From Toxotes chatareus (lineage: Eukaryota > Chordata > Actinopteri > Toxotidae), in assembly GCA_016801885.1 (NCBI GenBank), contig CM028890.1, forward strand, positions 13,012,001-13,076,000: a DNA stretch of 64,000 nt. The letters run 5' to 3'. Shown here piece by piece: positions 35,496-49,086 of the stretch. The position numbers and the translations under genes are program-made. Position 1 is the first letter of the stretch, and each line of letters starts with the position of its first letter. The notes beneath the pieces were generated by a model. It saw nothing but the letters and a program-made list of their open reading frames with translations, was not told where the DNA came from and searched no databases.

Positions 35496-38400
35496 TGTTT
35501 TTTTATTTAGTTCTCACATTTTGGCAGTAATTTGGTGTCATTAACAGGATTCAATTAGCCAGAACTTCTCCTTTATATAGTGAATAAGGTCAAACTGAGT
35601 CGACTCAATATGATATAAGATGTGATACTAATATGACATAGTGCTGTTGTAAGTAGTTATTGTTCATTTAGACTGTTGCTGACTCTGTCTTAAAGCTGCA
35701 TTTTTACCAAGTGAGTGAATGAATTTCAAATCTGTATTGGCATCTGAATTATGTGTATGTTTAACAGAAGAAGCCATAGCAAATTATTGTTTTAACTTTA
35801 GGTTCTTATGGGATATTCTGCTGTTTCCAAGGTTACCATTCTCAGTTTGTACTGTGAGGTTGGTATTAGCTGTTATCGTGCTCTCTCCTGATTGCTAGCT
35901 GATGCTCTGTGTCATTTCCAGTCTCTGGTCAGTCTGTGTTGAACTGTGTGTAAGTATGTTCATGATATAACTAAATGTGATGTAATTAGAGACCCAAAGT
36001 ACTTTGTTCATATTTTATTTAATTTTATTTAAATGACACAAGGACAAACACACACTTGACATTCTTCCATCCCTTATCCTCCCTAACTCCTCTTAAGATC
36101 TTCTACTCATTTTTATCTCTTTTCCTTCCTTTCCTTACCCATCTGTTCCCCCATCTCCATCTATCCTTCCTTTCTGTATTCTTCTTCTACCCTCCCTTCC
36201 TTCTTTCCTTCCCACAGTGATTTTCCATACTAGCATTTTTATCATTCCTCTCCCCTCTGTGAATTGGACCCTTTTCTATCCGTCATACACTCCCTCTCTT
36301 CTTCTCCCACCCTCTCTTTTATCATTCGTTCATTTACAAAGGTCATGAATATATTTTGGTTTCTGCTTTACAGTAATAGTACAGACAATGAATGGGACAA
36401 CACAGCACACCGCACCACTGTAGTTACCACATATCACTATGTTGCTTACCATAGAGAGACAGGAGCTGGGTGCATGAAATTTAACCATACCCATGGACCT
36501 TACCCTTCATGGCTTAAAGGAACTTGACTCTCCTGCACACCCTTCATTTGCATCATGCTAAAGATAACTCAGTAATTTAACAATGTCCTGTCACTTCAAT
36601 GCCACTGGATAATTGAAATGTTATTTTAATACCTTTGCCCCCGCCAATCAAATTCATCCAAGTGCTACAAAGGTGAGAAAACTAGCATAGACAGTTTTGT
36701 CCTTCGATTGCATTGGCGTCTGACCAATAAAAACAGCCCTGCTTTTTTCTAATCACACCCATACTATATCATTAACTACAGCTAAAGCAAGGATAAGTGT
36801 GCCAGCTCAGACATCTCCTGCTGGGTAAGTGCCAACTTCCCAGTGGGGGAGGATGATTGTGAGGGGGAGGCAACAAAAACAGTCAAATCTTCATAGCCAA
36901 AGAAAACAATTTATTAGACAATAGCAAAGCAATACTAGGAACACAAGGTATTTTTTTGAGACTCTGACATATAATCCATGGTTTGACATTATGGAATGAC
37001 ATTTTAGAAGTAGCTTCCCTGCTTTCCTATTTGTTCTGCCCACTGAGACGCACAGGAGCAGTAATTTGTTAGATTGTAGATAGAGGGCTAATAAATAGCC
37101 GAGCTAGCAGCTCACAAGTCATTTATACTGACCTTTTATTTCAGGCAAAATCAATTTTCTGTTAATATGCCACTAATAAGGAGACACCTTTTATTTGTTT
37201 GGCTCTCAAACTGCATTGATGCCTTTTAGCTGGGTTGCGGCCAGACGTCCCACCATTGCATTTTGATTTGTTGACTGAAATCAGCCACTTTGAAATGGTT
37301 CACCGAAAGCTGTAAAGGTGAATGTTAATGTGACAGCCACAATGCAACTGGTGTTCAGCACAGGAGCGCAAGCACAAGAAAACAAGAGCATAGAAATCCA
37401 CAGTGGATGGCAGAGTTCAGGACATTTTTTTTTTTCACCCAGAGCACCTCAGCATGGGGTTTAGAGGGCCACATAATCATTCTACTGAAATAATAATCTG
37501 GGACACCTGTGGAACATGTACATATACTCATATACATATACTTTCTTCTCCTTTATCAATTTGATAAACTGTTGACATATTTACTGCTTAGACTTCCAGA
37601 TATATGTGATTGTGAGTGATGTAATAAAAGTCTAAATATAAGCCACACAATAATTTGTTACACTGTTGTACCTTACTTGCTCATGGGAAATGTTATATCT
37701 GTAACTAACACTTCTGATTAGGCCTGTGGCTTTGCTTCTGAATGTGTGCACTGCCACCGTTTAGAGTCAAGAGGAACAATGAGCCAGTTACAACATAACC
37801 TGAAGGGTATTTCAGTGCCTTCATATCCGCTTAGTGTGTATTATCTGTTCATATACCAATGATGTCTCTCTTTGTGGTTTCATTCCTTGGCTGAAAGCAG
37901 AGGGCTGCTGGATTCGGTTACACCGCTTGGAAAGTGTAGTCAGCCCTGTGATAGAAAAAAAGAGGCAACCCTGTGACAGAATAATTTATTTACATTGTCA
38001 GTGTGGCATTTAGTCTCATTTCAGTCTATTTCCAGACCTTCAAATGTGTAAACAGTGGCAGAGTCACATTAAAAAGTCAATCAGATAGCAAATCAGATCA
38101 CAGCTAGCACTTGGCCAAAGTTCCCTAGGACTGCTGTCGTTAGGGAAATCAGTGTGGGTGTATTGATTGGAATCTTAGGGAATACTTGGAGAGATGGCTG
38201 AACATGCATAGGTAAAACAATGCTGTGATCAACAGCTTGGGTCAATAAACACTGACAAGAAGGGGTTTGACACTAAGTTTCTCTGACAAAACAATCAAGT
38301 TCAGCCATAATGCACAATTTGGCCAGTCATGCATGAGCGTATCAAAGGCTGTTTGGTTGGCCCATGATTTGGTTTCAAGGAAACCTGATTAATCTCTAAG

Positions 38401-41400
38401 GGTTTGGGGTGAAGACATATCAGCAGGTCTGCTGTTACAAATCGTCTCACCATGTGATTTATTCTCTTCTCCTTGAAGAAACATGGAGGCCTAGCAACTG
38501 TATAATGGAGATTTGAGCCACCAAAACATTTCTGCAAACATGTTAAGATCAAAAATGGCAATCTTGCTCATAGTACAACAACCTTGTATTGTCAGTGCCC
38601 CCAGCCCTTGCCTGCATTTTTACCTTTCTCATTTACCTCTACCTCCCAATTTATATGTAAATTCACTCTTTCTTAAACAACGCTATATGCACACTTATCC
38701 TTTAGTGGTAGAGACCCAAAAATCTATGATAAATAGCCTGATCTCTTGCATGGAAAGCAGCCGTATGAGTCACTGCAATTTAGCACTTTAACTGTGGCCT
38801 TGTGAGAACACCTTATGTCACCTAAGAGTGTACATTTTCTACCGCCTGCAGCAGTTTGTGACTAAAAATATCATATTATACATGTTGTAACAACCAAAGC
38901 CTGCAATAAAAAGAAATGGGAACAATCTATCTGTTATCTACACGTGTGCTGCATCTTCCCCATTCACAATGTAGAATGTGTTCTCACTGACTAGGCAGTA
39001 CAGGGAAGAGTACTTAAAATCAAGTGGCTGTGACAATCAAAGGTGATGTTTCATCTTCTGCTGTACAAAACTTTACCACACCAGGAAAACCAGACCTTGC
39101 ACAATGTCAAGCCTAGATCTGAATCAATCTATGTGTTTCCCTTTAACAGAGCCAGGGCTGTGTGTGCATACACAAAATGGATAGCTAGGGGACCGTGTGT
39201 AGAACTTGACAAAAGATGTCTTGGATTAGAATCACTGACTATACCTTTAACAGCACAATGAATACTGCCATCAGAGTGCACACACTAGAAAGACACCAAA
39301 CCACACTTAATGTAGCTACCCGATGTGTACTTGCATTGACACACTGGTAATTCCAAGAATTCTATTATTCTATTATTGTTTCCTCCAAGGAGTACCCTAC
39401 ACTAATGATCATTTATTGATACATTCATTAAATATTCATAAACATTAACTAATTGCTATTTGCTTGTTTTTAATGATTAATGACCCCAAATTAATGTGGA
39501 ATTCTTTGTTTGGTCGCACAATATTGGGGTCTGTGTAATGGCACCTGTTAAAATGTTACTTCCATAATCAGCAAGAAATGTGCCTCTTAACCCAGTCAAT
39601 TCTTTATTTTTTCTGAACATCTCAGTGAGAAACAGAAGAGGGCCTCTAATGGGACTGTCCAAAAAATACTTAATATTTGCAAAATTACCCCATGTTGAGT
39701 TTGAGGGCTTTGAGAAAATGACTTGATAAGAAATTCAAAGAGCTTGAGAGTTTTCTTTGATGCCCTACCACTGTGAGGCGAATGGCCAAACAATATTTTG
39801 ATGGATATGTTTTTAAACCTTTCACTTTCGATAAAACCCCATGGCTCAAACTGCAGAGTCTGTCAACACATGGTGGTCAAAAAGTGCTGGGTTCATCAAA
39901 CTTTTATATTTCACCACTTACAGACAAGTTCACTGTTAAAGCTGAGTGTTAAAATAGAGGGAATTATTTTAAAGATGGTTAAATTCCACTTGAGACTACA
40001 CTTGAAGGTTTTGTTGTGAGCTTAGGTTATAGTCTTCATTTACATAGATCACCTTGACCTCAAAAATGTTGCACAATGCACAATTTAAAACCTCATTTGC
40101 ACTTGTAAAATATTCGAATAATTGGCTGAAGAGCGGGGACTGTTATGGTTTGGATGCTCTATGTAGCGTTAAACGATGTTGAGAGGTTCTGCCGTGGTGT
40201 TGAGCTAATACAATTTGTTTCCTGTGCCTGTGCTGCTTTGCTATGGTGGATTAGTTTTCAGCTTTCACTGCTCTGCCTCGATCCATCTGAAAGGGGGCAA
40301 GTCACCACCCACCAACGGAAGCGCAGAGACCAGTGTTGAGCTAGGCTCAGCACACTGTCTTCTTATGATGTACATGCACATGCAAGTGTATACGCTCGGA
40401 CACACACATACACACACCTCTGCTGTGTGTACAGTGACCGGTTTGTCAAACGCTCCATTGCTCAAGCACAGAGAGGGATTAATCTGCTGGCAGCTGGCCT
40501 TCTAGATCTAGAGTTCACAACGCCCACCCCCAGTACCCTTCCTTCAATACAAAAACATATCCTCAGCATCATCTCATCTACATTAGTCTCTTTGTCAGCA
40601 TTTATTCTTCAAGGCAGACAATGAATTGTGTAGCTCAGACGAAGGCAGGAGCAAATGGAGAACGCAGGGTGAGACGACAGAACAGATTTGAGAGCGGCAT
40701 GGCGGGGAGGGATTTAGCAAGGCAGAAAATCATGAGTTTGTGAAAAGGGGTGAGAATGGAGACAGGGATGCAGAAAGCACTAAAGAAAAAAAAATAAGAT
40801 GAGAAATCAGAGGGAGGTGGAGATGGATTCAGAAGGAGGGCGCAGAGATTAGGTGGGCCTCTGAGAAGCCAGACTCTGGGAACAAGGTGGGTGTGTGGGA
40901 CTGAAACAAGGTGAGCGGGTCAAACCTATTACCTCTCTGTGGCTTCAGCAGAGGCTGTTGTGGCACAGATGGTGGGGGGCAGGTCTCCAATTCCAAATCT
41001 TAAACTTCTGAAATCAGCTACTGAGACAAGTAGTGTGGCAGAAGTAGTATGTGTGGTTGTGTAAAGGGAAAATATTACTGACAGCAACAGTTACTCCCAC
41101 CAAGTACTGCTGTAACATGACTCTGGGGATCAGCATTTGCTCTTCTACAATTAAATATTCCCACAGTGACTTATCTTTGCATATTAATCATCACATTTAT
41201 ACAATATATTTCACAAGATTATTTATTTAATGATTATGGCAGCAGAAATCAGTGGCTTTTATTGTTGCATGTCTTACCACTGGCTATACACTTAAATTAT
41301 GCAGTAGCACCCCCTGCGGTTGTTGTAGCTCATACAGCTGGATTACTGTGAAAAGCACAAAGGCCACATAAAATGCAAGACAGCAAGTTAACTGCTGGTC

Positions 41401-41942
41401 AACACAGCGTAATTTACATCCCCTCTGTATCAGGCTGATGTACTATTCCTCTTATAAAGGCCTGAAATTACTGAATCTTTTTGTAGTACGTAGGTGTATA
41501 GTGCCCCTTTCTTAACCTAATTTCTCACTGAGAAAAACACAAGTATCTATCCTTGATTGCTACTCCTTATCATATACTTAAGGGCTGAATGAAGGATGGA
41601 GAGAGAAAAAAAGGGAATAATTTGATGCTGGAGGGGACCTCTACCTTTTAAAGGCTACTTCTGTGAGATCATGCTTTTGGAGTGTTTTGATATGTCATTC
41701 AAGTGGCTGGCTCTTTTTCTTCCTGCCTCTGCTATACTCTCTAAAATACATTTTCACAGTGTTACCCCACACTGTGCAGCTGACTAAACAGGACCCCAAC
41801 ACAGATGGACTTAAATACACAAAAAGCATCATTTTTCAGTGCTGGGAATGATTGTAAGTGCTGACTAAGACAGTCCTCTTTGGCTACAAGGCTTACATTT
41901 GAAATTCAGTTAAAGGATAGCGAGACACTTAACTTGCAATTA

Positions 41943-41985
41943 TGTGTGTTTGCATGGTATGATTATCATACCATGCAAACACACA
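41943..41985. repeat. 43-bp near-perfect palindrome
   Basis: The left arm is 41,943-41,963 and the right arm 41,965-41,985, 21 bp each and perfectly complementary around a single central T. The arms include GCATGGTATGAT and its reverse complement ATCATACCATGC. Such a palindrome can extrude as a cruciform and is normally unstable. It could be genuine, or a foldback assembly or amplification artefact. Confidence 0.95.
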
Positions 41986-44271
41986 CATTTGGCTGTTTGA
42001 TTTTTTTGCACCACAAACTAAAAGGCTTGACATTTTCGCCTGTTTTGCAGAGCCAAGCCTGTCTCCATTTAATTGTGACAGTCTTATCGATGTCCAAAAC
42101 ATCAGAGCCTTCCTTCAGTGTAAGGAAGGAAAGCTTGCAAGCTAACCTGAATCACCTGAATCACCTGGTAGCAAGATTCCTAAGTCCTGTAACACCCTCC
42201 CTCCCCTCTCTTTTTTTTCCCCTTCGGGTCTACTCTGATCTCATACATGGCCTCTCTGGAATCCAACTCACAATGAAATCCGTCGTAGAGACGGAGCACA
42301 TTAATCCTTGAATATAGCCCAGAATCCAACATTTTCCCATGTCTATCTTTGGGTCTTAATATGACTTTTCACACATGGATCCATCACACTCCAAACGTAG
42401 ATTGAAACTGTGCTTTATACTTAAATTTTGCACTTTGCTCCTACATTTCACTGCCACTCAACCTCTTAGTTAGGACCCAAGTTATTAATGTGCTGTGCTC
42501 AGCTAGTCACACACACACATACATACACTTTTCTATGAAGGGCGTTTCATAAAGCAGTGCATTATTGTTATTAGAGCATGGGCGCTGTGCCCAGTTGCCA
42601 GCGCCGGGTTGAGCGGAAGCAGTCATTAAATTTAAATTGAGCAATATTTTCTTTTGATGCTTCGGGAGCTCATGTAGGGTGGATTCATACTGGCTTGGCG
42701 CTACTTGTTTATTTGTTGCATAAACTTAACTTTATTTGCTTCACCCATATGAATGTGTGCGTTCATCACTGGGACACTTTAATAAACCTGATGTACAACG
42801 CTAAATTGCTAACTTATTAGCATCCCATTGATGATGAAATTTATTAGTTCAATGTAATTTCTAACCTAAAAGAATCAAACAAAGATGCAGTTGCATTATT
42901 CAACCCAGCAATAGTTGGAGGAAAATTTAGTCAGTTTGAAAAGTAAGAAATGGTACAGTACAACTGAAAACATTCTGCCATATTAATATAAATTGATGCA
43001 GGGGTATAACAGCCAATATACAGGTGCACCATATGTATGGAAACAAGCTACATCATCCATATTCAAACAGTTTCTACAGTGTACAACTGTACAACATCAG
43101 GCTGCAGAGAGCATTATTAGTCCTGCCCTCCTCCTCTTCAGTTGGTCAGGTTCACTCTCTAACACTTGCCAATCATCCTGCTGTCTACTTTGAAATAGTC
43201 TGTAGCCTGAAGCTGCAGTAACTTCTGTATCTAAAGCCACCACATGCTCTGACAAAGCAGCCAGTCAGTGCGAGCAATTGAGCAAATGCGTCCTTGGAAA
43301 GCATTGCGTACCACACACATTCTGCTGTAACACCTTTTTCTTACTGATTTCTAACATTTGTAAGCTTGGAATTACAATGATGGGTCTGGATAGAGTACAA
43401 TCCTGAGATTTTCAGCCTCAAAAAGATGACATTTGTGCCTATCTTTGAAACCCTATCTACTGTTTAAATTTTATACTTAATTTTTTCTATAAAATGTGAA
43501 TAAAAATGGGCAAATAAACATTAAAAGTTTATAAATGTAAGAATATCTTAATTTGACAAGTTTAAAAAGCCAGACAGAACCTAGATAAGACATAAATGTT
43601 CAAATATCGGACCTGATAATAACACTAATAGCATCATTCTCACAGTGACACACCCAAAAGAAATTGAATATGTCCCAAATAATCCTGAATATCTTGGAAT
43701 CAGTGAAAATCTTTGATGTGACTGACATGGTGCAGTGTTCACTCCCAAGAAAGTTTCTCCGTTGGTGCATACCATAAAAAGTCCTTCAGGCTTTCACTTT
43801 TTTTTGGCCTGTGGCATATGTGTATTAGGATCCTTCTCTGGGTGTGCCTGAGAACATCATGTGACCTGTGATTTCAACTGTGTCCACTATGTCAAAATCC
43901 TGCAAAATCTGGTGCTTCTGTGAAGTCACTTCCAGAAAACACTGTAATGCATGTCCTCCTTATCTATTTTTATTTTGAAAAAAAAACTAAATGTGTAATG
44001 TTTTGCTGGTTTAAGTGAGCTTTAATTCCACATAGTGTTTTTCCATTCTTATCTTAGATGCCAATGGAATGAGAGAGCACTTCTCCTATTATCCATTCAG
44101 TCAAAGACTGGCAAAGCAGTTAACTGCATGGCTTCTCTGCCCCTCGTGCTTTGATCTTCCCTTGGCATTCTCTCAGCCTCAACCCCGTTTTCATCGGTGT
44201 GCATTAGCTAACAAAAGAGAGTGAAGAGAGGATAGATATCTCCCTGAGAACAGAGAGATCTCCACCTAGGG

Positions 44272-44293
44272 ACTTCAAAGCAGGCTTTGAAGT
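44272..44293. repeat. 22-bp palindrome
   Basis: ACTTCAAAGC and GCTTTGAAGT are perfect complements around AG. TCAAAG/CTTTGA is a TCF/LEF-like core present in both orientations, but nothing else supports a regulatory site. Confidence 0.9.
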
Positions 44294-45204
44294 TGGGCAG
44301 GAGACAGCAGCACACACAGAAGAGCGGAGTCTCTCCACTGTCCTACGATGCTGCGTCATTAACTCTTGACTGCTATTCACTCTACTTAGTTACTGAACGA
44401 GGCATGACACCTCTATAGTGTTTTCTGCAGAGTGATAATTTCTTTACTAGCACCTCATTTTCTACATACAGCTGTCTCTAAATTTCAACACCAGTCTAAA
44501 GATGTGTTAGATGCTTTCATTTCATCAAAGGATGGAGACAGGAGTTTGAAACAGGAATTTACTCGTGCAGTATTTTTTTAGGCTTATCTCCAAGAATGTG
44601 ATACATTCCTTAAAATATTTTTTGAAAAACTAATGTAATTTGTGACCAAATCTCACCTGCGTAACTGTCTGTCAAAGGAAGATATGCATTCACTTCACAT
44701 TTTAGCCACACTTGGAACTAAATTACTTTCCCAATTTCACTGTGGTGACAGTCATACCTTGTGGCCTGTTACTTGAGGTTACCATAAATGGCGATGTTGA
44801 TGTTGACCTTGACTGTTTCTAGGGTTTAGCAGTTCTCTGCAAGGTCTTATCCTTTATAAGCAACAGAGGACCAATCAGATTTTTTTTTCCTCTGGAATAA
44901 TATACAAAGTGAAATCTACTTTTCTTCTGAGAAGCAAATCCGTCTGACCTCTGACTCCTGACACAGTTTAATGGGGCTGTGGCAACAAGAAGTGAAAATT
45001 GTATGGTTGAAATTGGATATTTAGGTATAAAACAAATGGTGTCAGCTAACATTTAAAACTGATATTTTCAGTATCACCATTTTGGTGACTTGCCAAATAC
45101 AAAAATGATCTGCATTACATTTCCTTCAACGTAAATTCTAGAAAACAAAATTGCGGTCAGGCATTCTGTCTATGGGCCAGTCCACAACTTTTGTCCAGAC
45201 TGAA

Positions 45205-45500
45205 AAAACTATCAACAACTATTAGTAAGTATTTTCCCTAAGTATTTTGAAATTTGGCACAGGCAGTCATGGTCCCCCAGAGGAGGACTCCAGATGAGTT
45301 TGTTGATCCCCTGACTTTTCCTCAAATGCCACCACAAGTTTTAAAATTGTGGTTTTGAGTGAAATAGCTGAACAAAAAAATTGACGGATTACCATGAAAT
45401 TTGGTGGAGACATTCATGTTCCACTAAAATGGTGAATGTGGTGAACATCATATCAGCTCATTAGCATTGTCATTGTGAGCATGCTTTCTTCAAGGCAGAC
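45205..45500. repeat. Decayed copy of an abundant teleost dispersed repeat
   Basis: Two internally related pieces contain GAAATTTGG, one at about 45,250 and one at about 45,397 (CCATGAAATTTGGTGGAGAC, then ATTCATG). Between them is GTTGATCCCCTGACTTTTCC and at the end ATTAGCATTGTCATTGTGAG followed by CATGC. From memory these phrases are typical of a very common fish repeat. It ends where the satellite starts, at 45,505. Confidence 0.6.
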
Positions 45501-48500
45501 AGTAGACTTTTTTTGGTCGAAAAAAACGTCATACTATACTATGACGTTTTTTATGACATTTTGAGGCCAAAATTTTTTTGACTTTTTTTGACCGAAAAAC
45601 ACGCCATACTATACTATGACGTTTTTTATGACATTTTGAGGTCAAAAAAATGTTTTACTTTTTTTCCTGAAAAAAACGCCATAATATACTATGACGTTTT
45701 TTATGACATTTTGAGGCTAAAAAAATTCTTGACTTTTTTTGCCCGAAAAAAACGCCATACTGTACTATGATGTTTTTTATGACATTTTGAGGCCAAAAAA
45801 CTTTTTTGACTTTCTTTTGCTGATTTTGACGCCTTACTATACTATGACGTTTTTTATGACATTTTGAGGCCAAAAAAAATTTTGACTTTTTTTGGTCGAC
45901 AAAAACGCTATACTATACTATGACGTTTTTTATGAAATTTTGAGGTCAAAAAATTTTTTTGACTTTCTTTTGCTGATTTTGATGCCTTACTATACTATGA
46001 CGTTTTTTATGACATTTTGAGGTCAAAAAATTTTTTGACTTTTTTTGGCGAAAAAAACGCCATACTATACTAAGACGGTTTTTATGACATTTTGAGGTCA
46101 AAAATTTTTTTTGACTTTTTTTTTGCCGATTTTGACACCTTACTATACTATGACGTTTTTTATGACATTTTGAGGCCAAAAATTTTTTTGACTTTTTTGG
46201 TCCGAAAAAAACGCCATACTATACTATGACGTTTTTTATGACATTTTGAGGCCAAAAGAATTTTTGACTTTTTTTGTCCGATTTTAACGCCTTACTATAC
46301 TATGACGTTTTTTATGACATTTTGAGGTCGAAAAAATTTTTGACTTTTTTTGGTCGAAAAAAACGCCATACTTTAATATGACGTTTTTTATGACATTTTG
46401 AGGCCAAAAAAATTCTTGACTTTTTTTGCCCGAAAAAAACGCCATACTATACTATGATGTTTTTTATGACATTTTGAGGCCAAAAAACTTTTTTGACTTT
46501 CTTTTGCTGATTTTGACGCCTTACTATACTATGACGTTTTTTATGACATTTTGAGGTCAAAAATTTTTTGACTTTTTGTGACGCCATACTATACTATGAG
46601 CGTTTTTTTTATGACATTTTGAGGTCAAAAAATTTTTTTACTTTCTTTGACTGAAAAAAACGCCATACTATACTATGGCGTTTTTTTTATGACATTTTGA
46701 GGTCAAAAAATTTTTTTACTTTCTTTGACTGAAAAAAAACGCCATACTATACTATGACGTTTTTTATGACATTTTGAGGTCAAAAATTTTTTGACTTTTT
46801 TTATGACATTTTGACGCCTTACTATACTATGACGTTTTTTATGACATTTTGAGGTCAAAAACAATTTTGACTGTTTTGGTCCGAAAAAAACGCCATACTA
46901 TACTATAACGTTTTTTATGACATTTTGAGGTCAAAAATTTTTTTGACTTTTTTTGTCCGATTTTGATGCCTTACTATACTATGACGTTTTTTATGACATT
47001 TTGAGGTCAAAAAAATGTTTGACTTTTTTTTCCCGATTTTGATGCCTTACTATACTATGACGTTTTTTATGACATTTTGAGGTCAAAAAAAATTTTGACT
47101 TTTTTTGGTCGAAAAAAACACCATACTTTACTATGACGTTTTTAATGACATTTTGAGGTCAAAAATTTTTGACTTTTTTTGTCAGATTTTGAGGTCAAAA
47201 AATTTTTTGACTTTTTTTGGTCGAAAAAAAACGCCATACTTTACTATGACGTTTTTTATGACATTTTGAGGCCAAAAAACTTTTTTGACTTTTTTTGGCG
47301 AAAAAAACGCTATACTATACTATGACGTTTTTTATGACATTTTGAGGTCAAAAAATTTTTTTGACTTTCTTTTGCCGATTTTGACGCCTTACTATCAAAA
47401 AATTTTTTGACGTTTTTTATGACTTTTTGACGCCTTACTATACTATATGACTTATGACATTTGAGATTTTTTATGACTTTTTTTGAGATCAAAAATTTTT
47501 TGACTTTTTTGTCAAAAAACTTTTTTTGCGCCATACTATACTATGACGTTTTTTATGACATTTTGAGGTCAAAAAATTTTTGACTTTTTTTAAAAAAAAA
47601 AACGCCATACTATACTATGACGTCAAATTTTTTATGACATTTTGAGGTCAAAAAATTTTTTGACTTTTTTGGTCGAAAAAACGCCACAGCCATACTTTAC
47701 TATGGCGTTTTTTATGACATTTTGAGGTCAAATAAATTTTTGACTTTTTTTGGTCGACAAAAACGCCATACTATACTATATGACGTTTTTTATGACATTT
47801 TGAGGTCAAAAAATTTTTGACTTTTTTTGGACAAAAAAACGCCATACTATACTATAGCGTTTATGACATTTTGAGGTCAAAAAAATTTTTTTGACTTTTT
47901 TTCAAAAAAAAACGCCATACTATACTATGACGTTTTTTTTTTTTTATGACATTTTGAGGTCAGAAAAAATTTTGACTTTTTTTTACGAAAAAAAAAAAAA
48001 ACGCCATACTTTACTATGACGTTTTTTATGACATTTTGAGGTCAAAAATTTTTGACTTTTTTGCCGAAAAAAAAAACGGCATACTATACTATGACGTTTT
48101 TTATGACATTTTGAGGCCAAAAATTTTTGACTTTTTTTGCCAAAAAAAAAGCGCCATACTATACTATGACGTTTTTTATGAAATTTTGAGGCCAAAAATT
48201 TTTTGAATTTTTATTTCAAAAAAAAAACGCCATACTATACTATGGCGTTTTTATAACATTTTGAGGTCAAAAAATTTTTGACTCTTTTTGTCCGAAAAAA
48301 ACGCCATACTATACTATGGCGTTTTTTATGACATTTTGAGGTCAAAAAAATGTTTGACTTTTTTTGACTGAAAAAAACGCCATACTATACTATGACGTTT
48401 TTATGACATTTTGAGGCCAAAAAATTTTTTGAATTTTTTTGCTCGAAAAAAACGCCATACTATACTATGACGTTTTACGTTTTTTATGACATTTTGAGGC

Positions 48501-49086
48501 CAAAAAAAATTTTGACTTTTTTTGTCCGATTTTGATGCCTTACTATACTATGACGTTTTTTATGACATTTTGAGGTCAAAAATTTTTTTGACTTTTTTGC
48601 CCGAAAAAAACGCCATACTATACTATGACGTTTTTTTATGACATTTTGAGGCCAAAAAATTTTTTGACTTTTTTTGTCCGATTTTGATGCCTTACTATAC
48701 TATGACGTTTTTTTATGACATTTTGAGGTCAAAAATGTTTTTGACTTTTTTTGCCCGAAAAAAACGCCATACTATACTATGACGTTTTTTTATGACATTT
48801 TGAGGTCAAAAAAATTTTTGACTTTTTTTGCCCGAAAAAAACGGCATACTATAATATGACGTTTTTTTATGACATTTTGAGGTCAAAAATTTTTTGACTT
48901 TTTTTGTCCGATTTTGATGCCTTACTATACTATGACGTTTTTTATGACATTTTGAGGCCGAAATTTTTTTTGACTTTTTTCGTCCAATTTTGACGCCTTA
49001 TTATACTATGACGTTTTTTTATGACATTTTGAGGTCAAAAAATTTTTTGAATTTTTTTGCTCGAAAAAAACGCCATACTATACTAT

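Larger units (their letters stand above)
35496..45204. other. Non-coding DNA, no gene seen
   Basis: The stretch contains no supportable gene or complete transposon. It holds a pyrimidine-rich tract (about 36,060-36,320, repeated CTTCC/CCTTC words), a purine-rich tract (about 40,620-40,920), a CA-rich patch at 40,400-40,417, and two near-perfect palindromes (41,943-41,985 and 44,272-44,293). Blocks near 37,080-37,330 and 42,555-42,760 have the even composition and AT-core motifs often seen in conserved non-coding elements, but this is only an impression. Confidence 0.5.
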
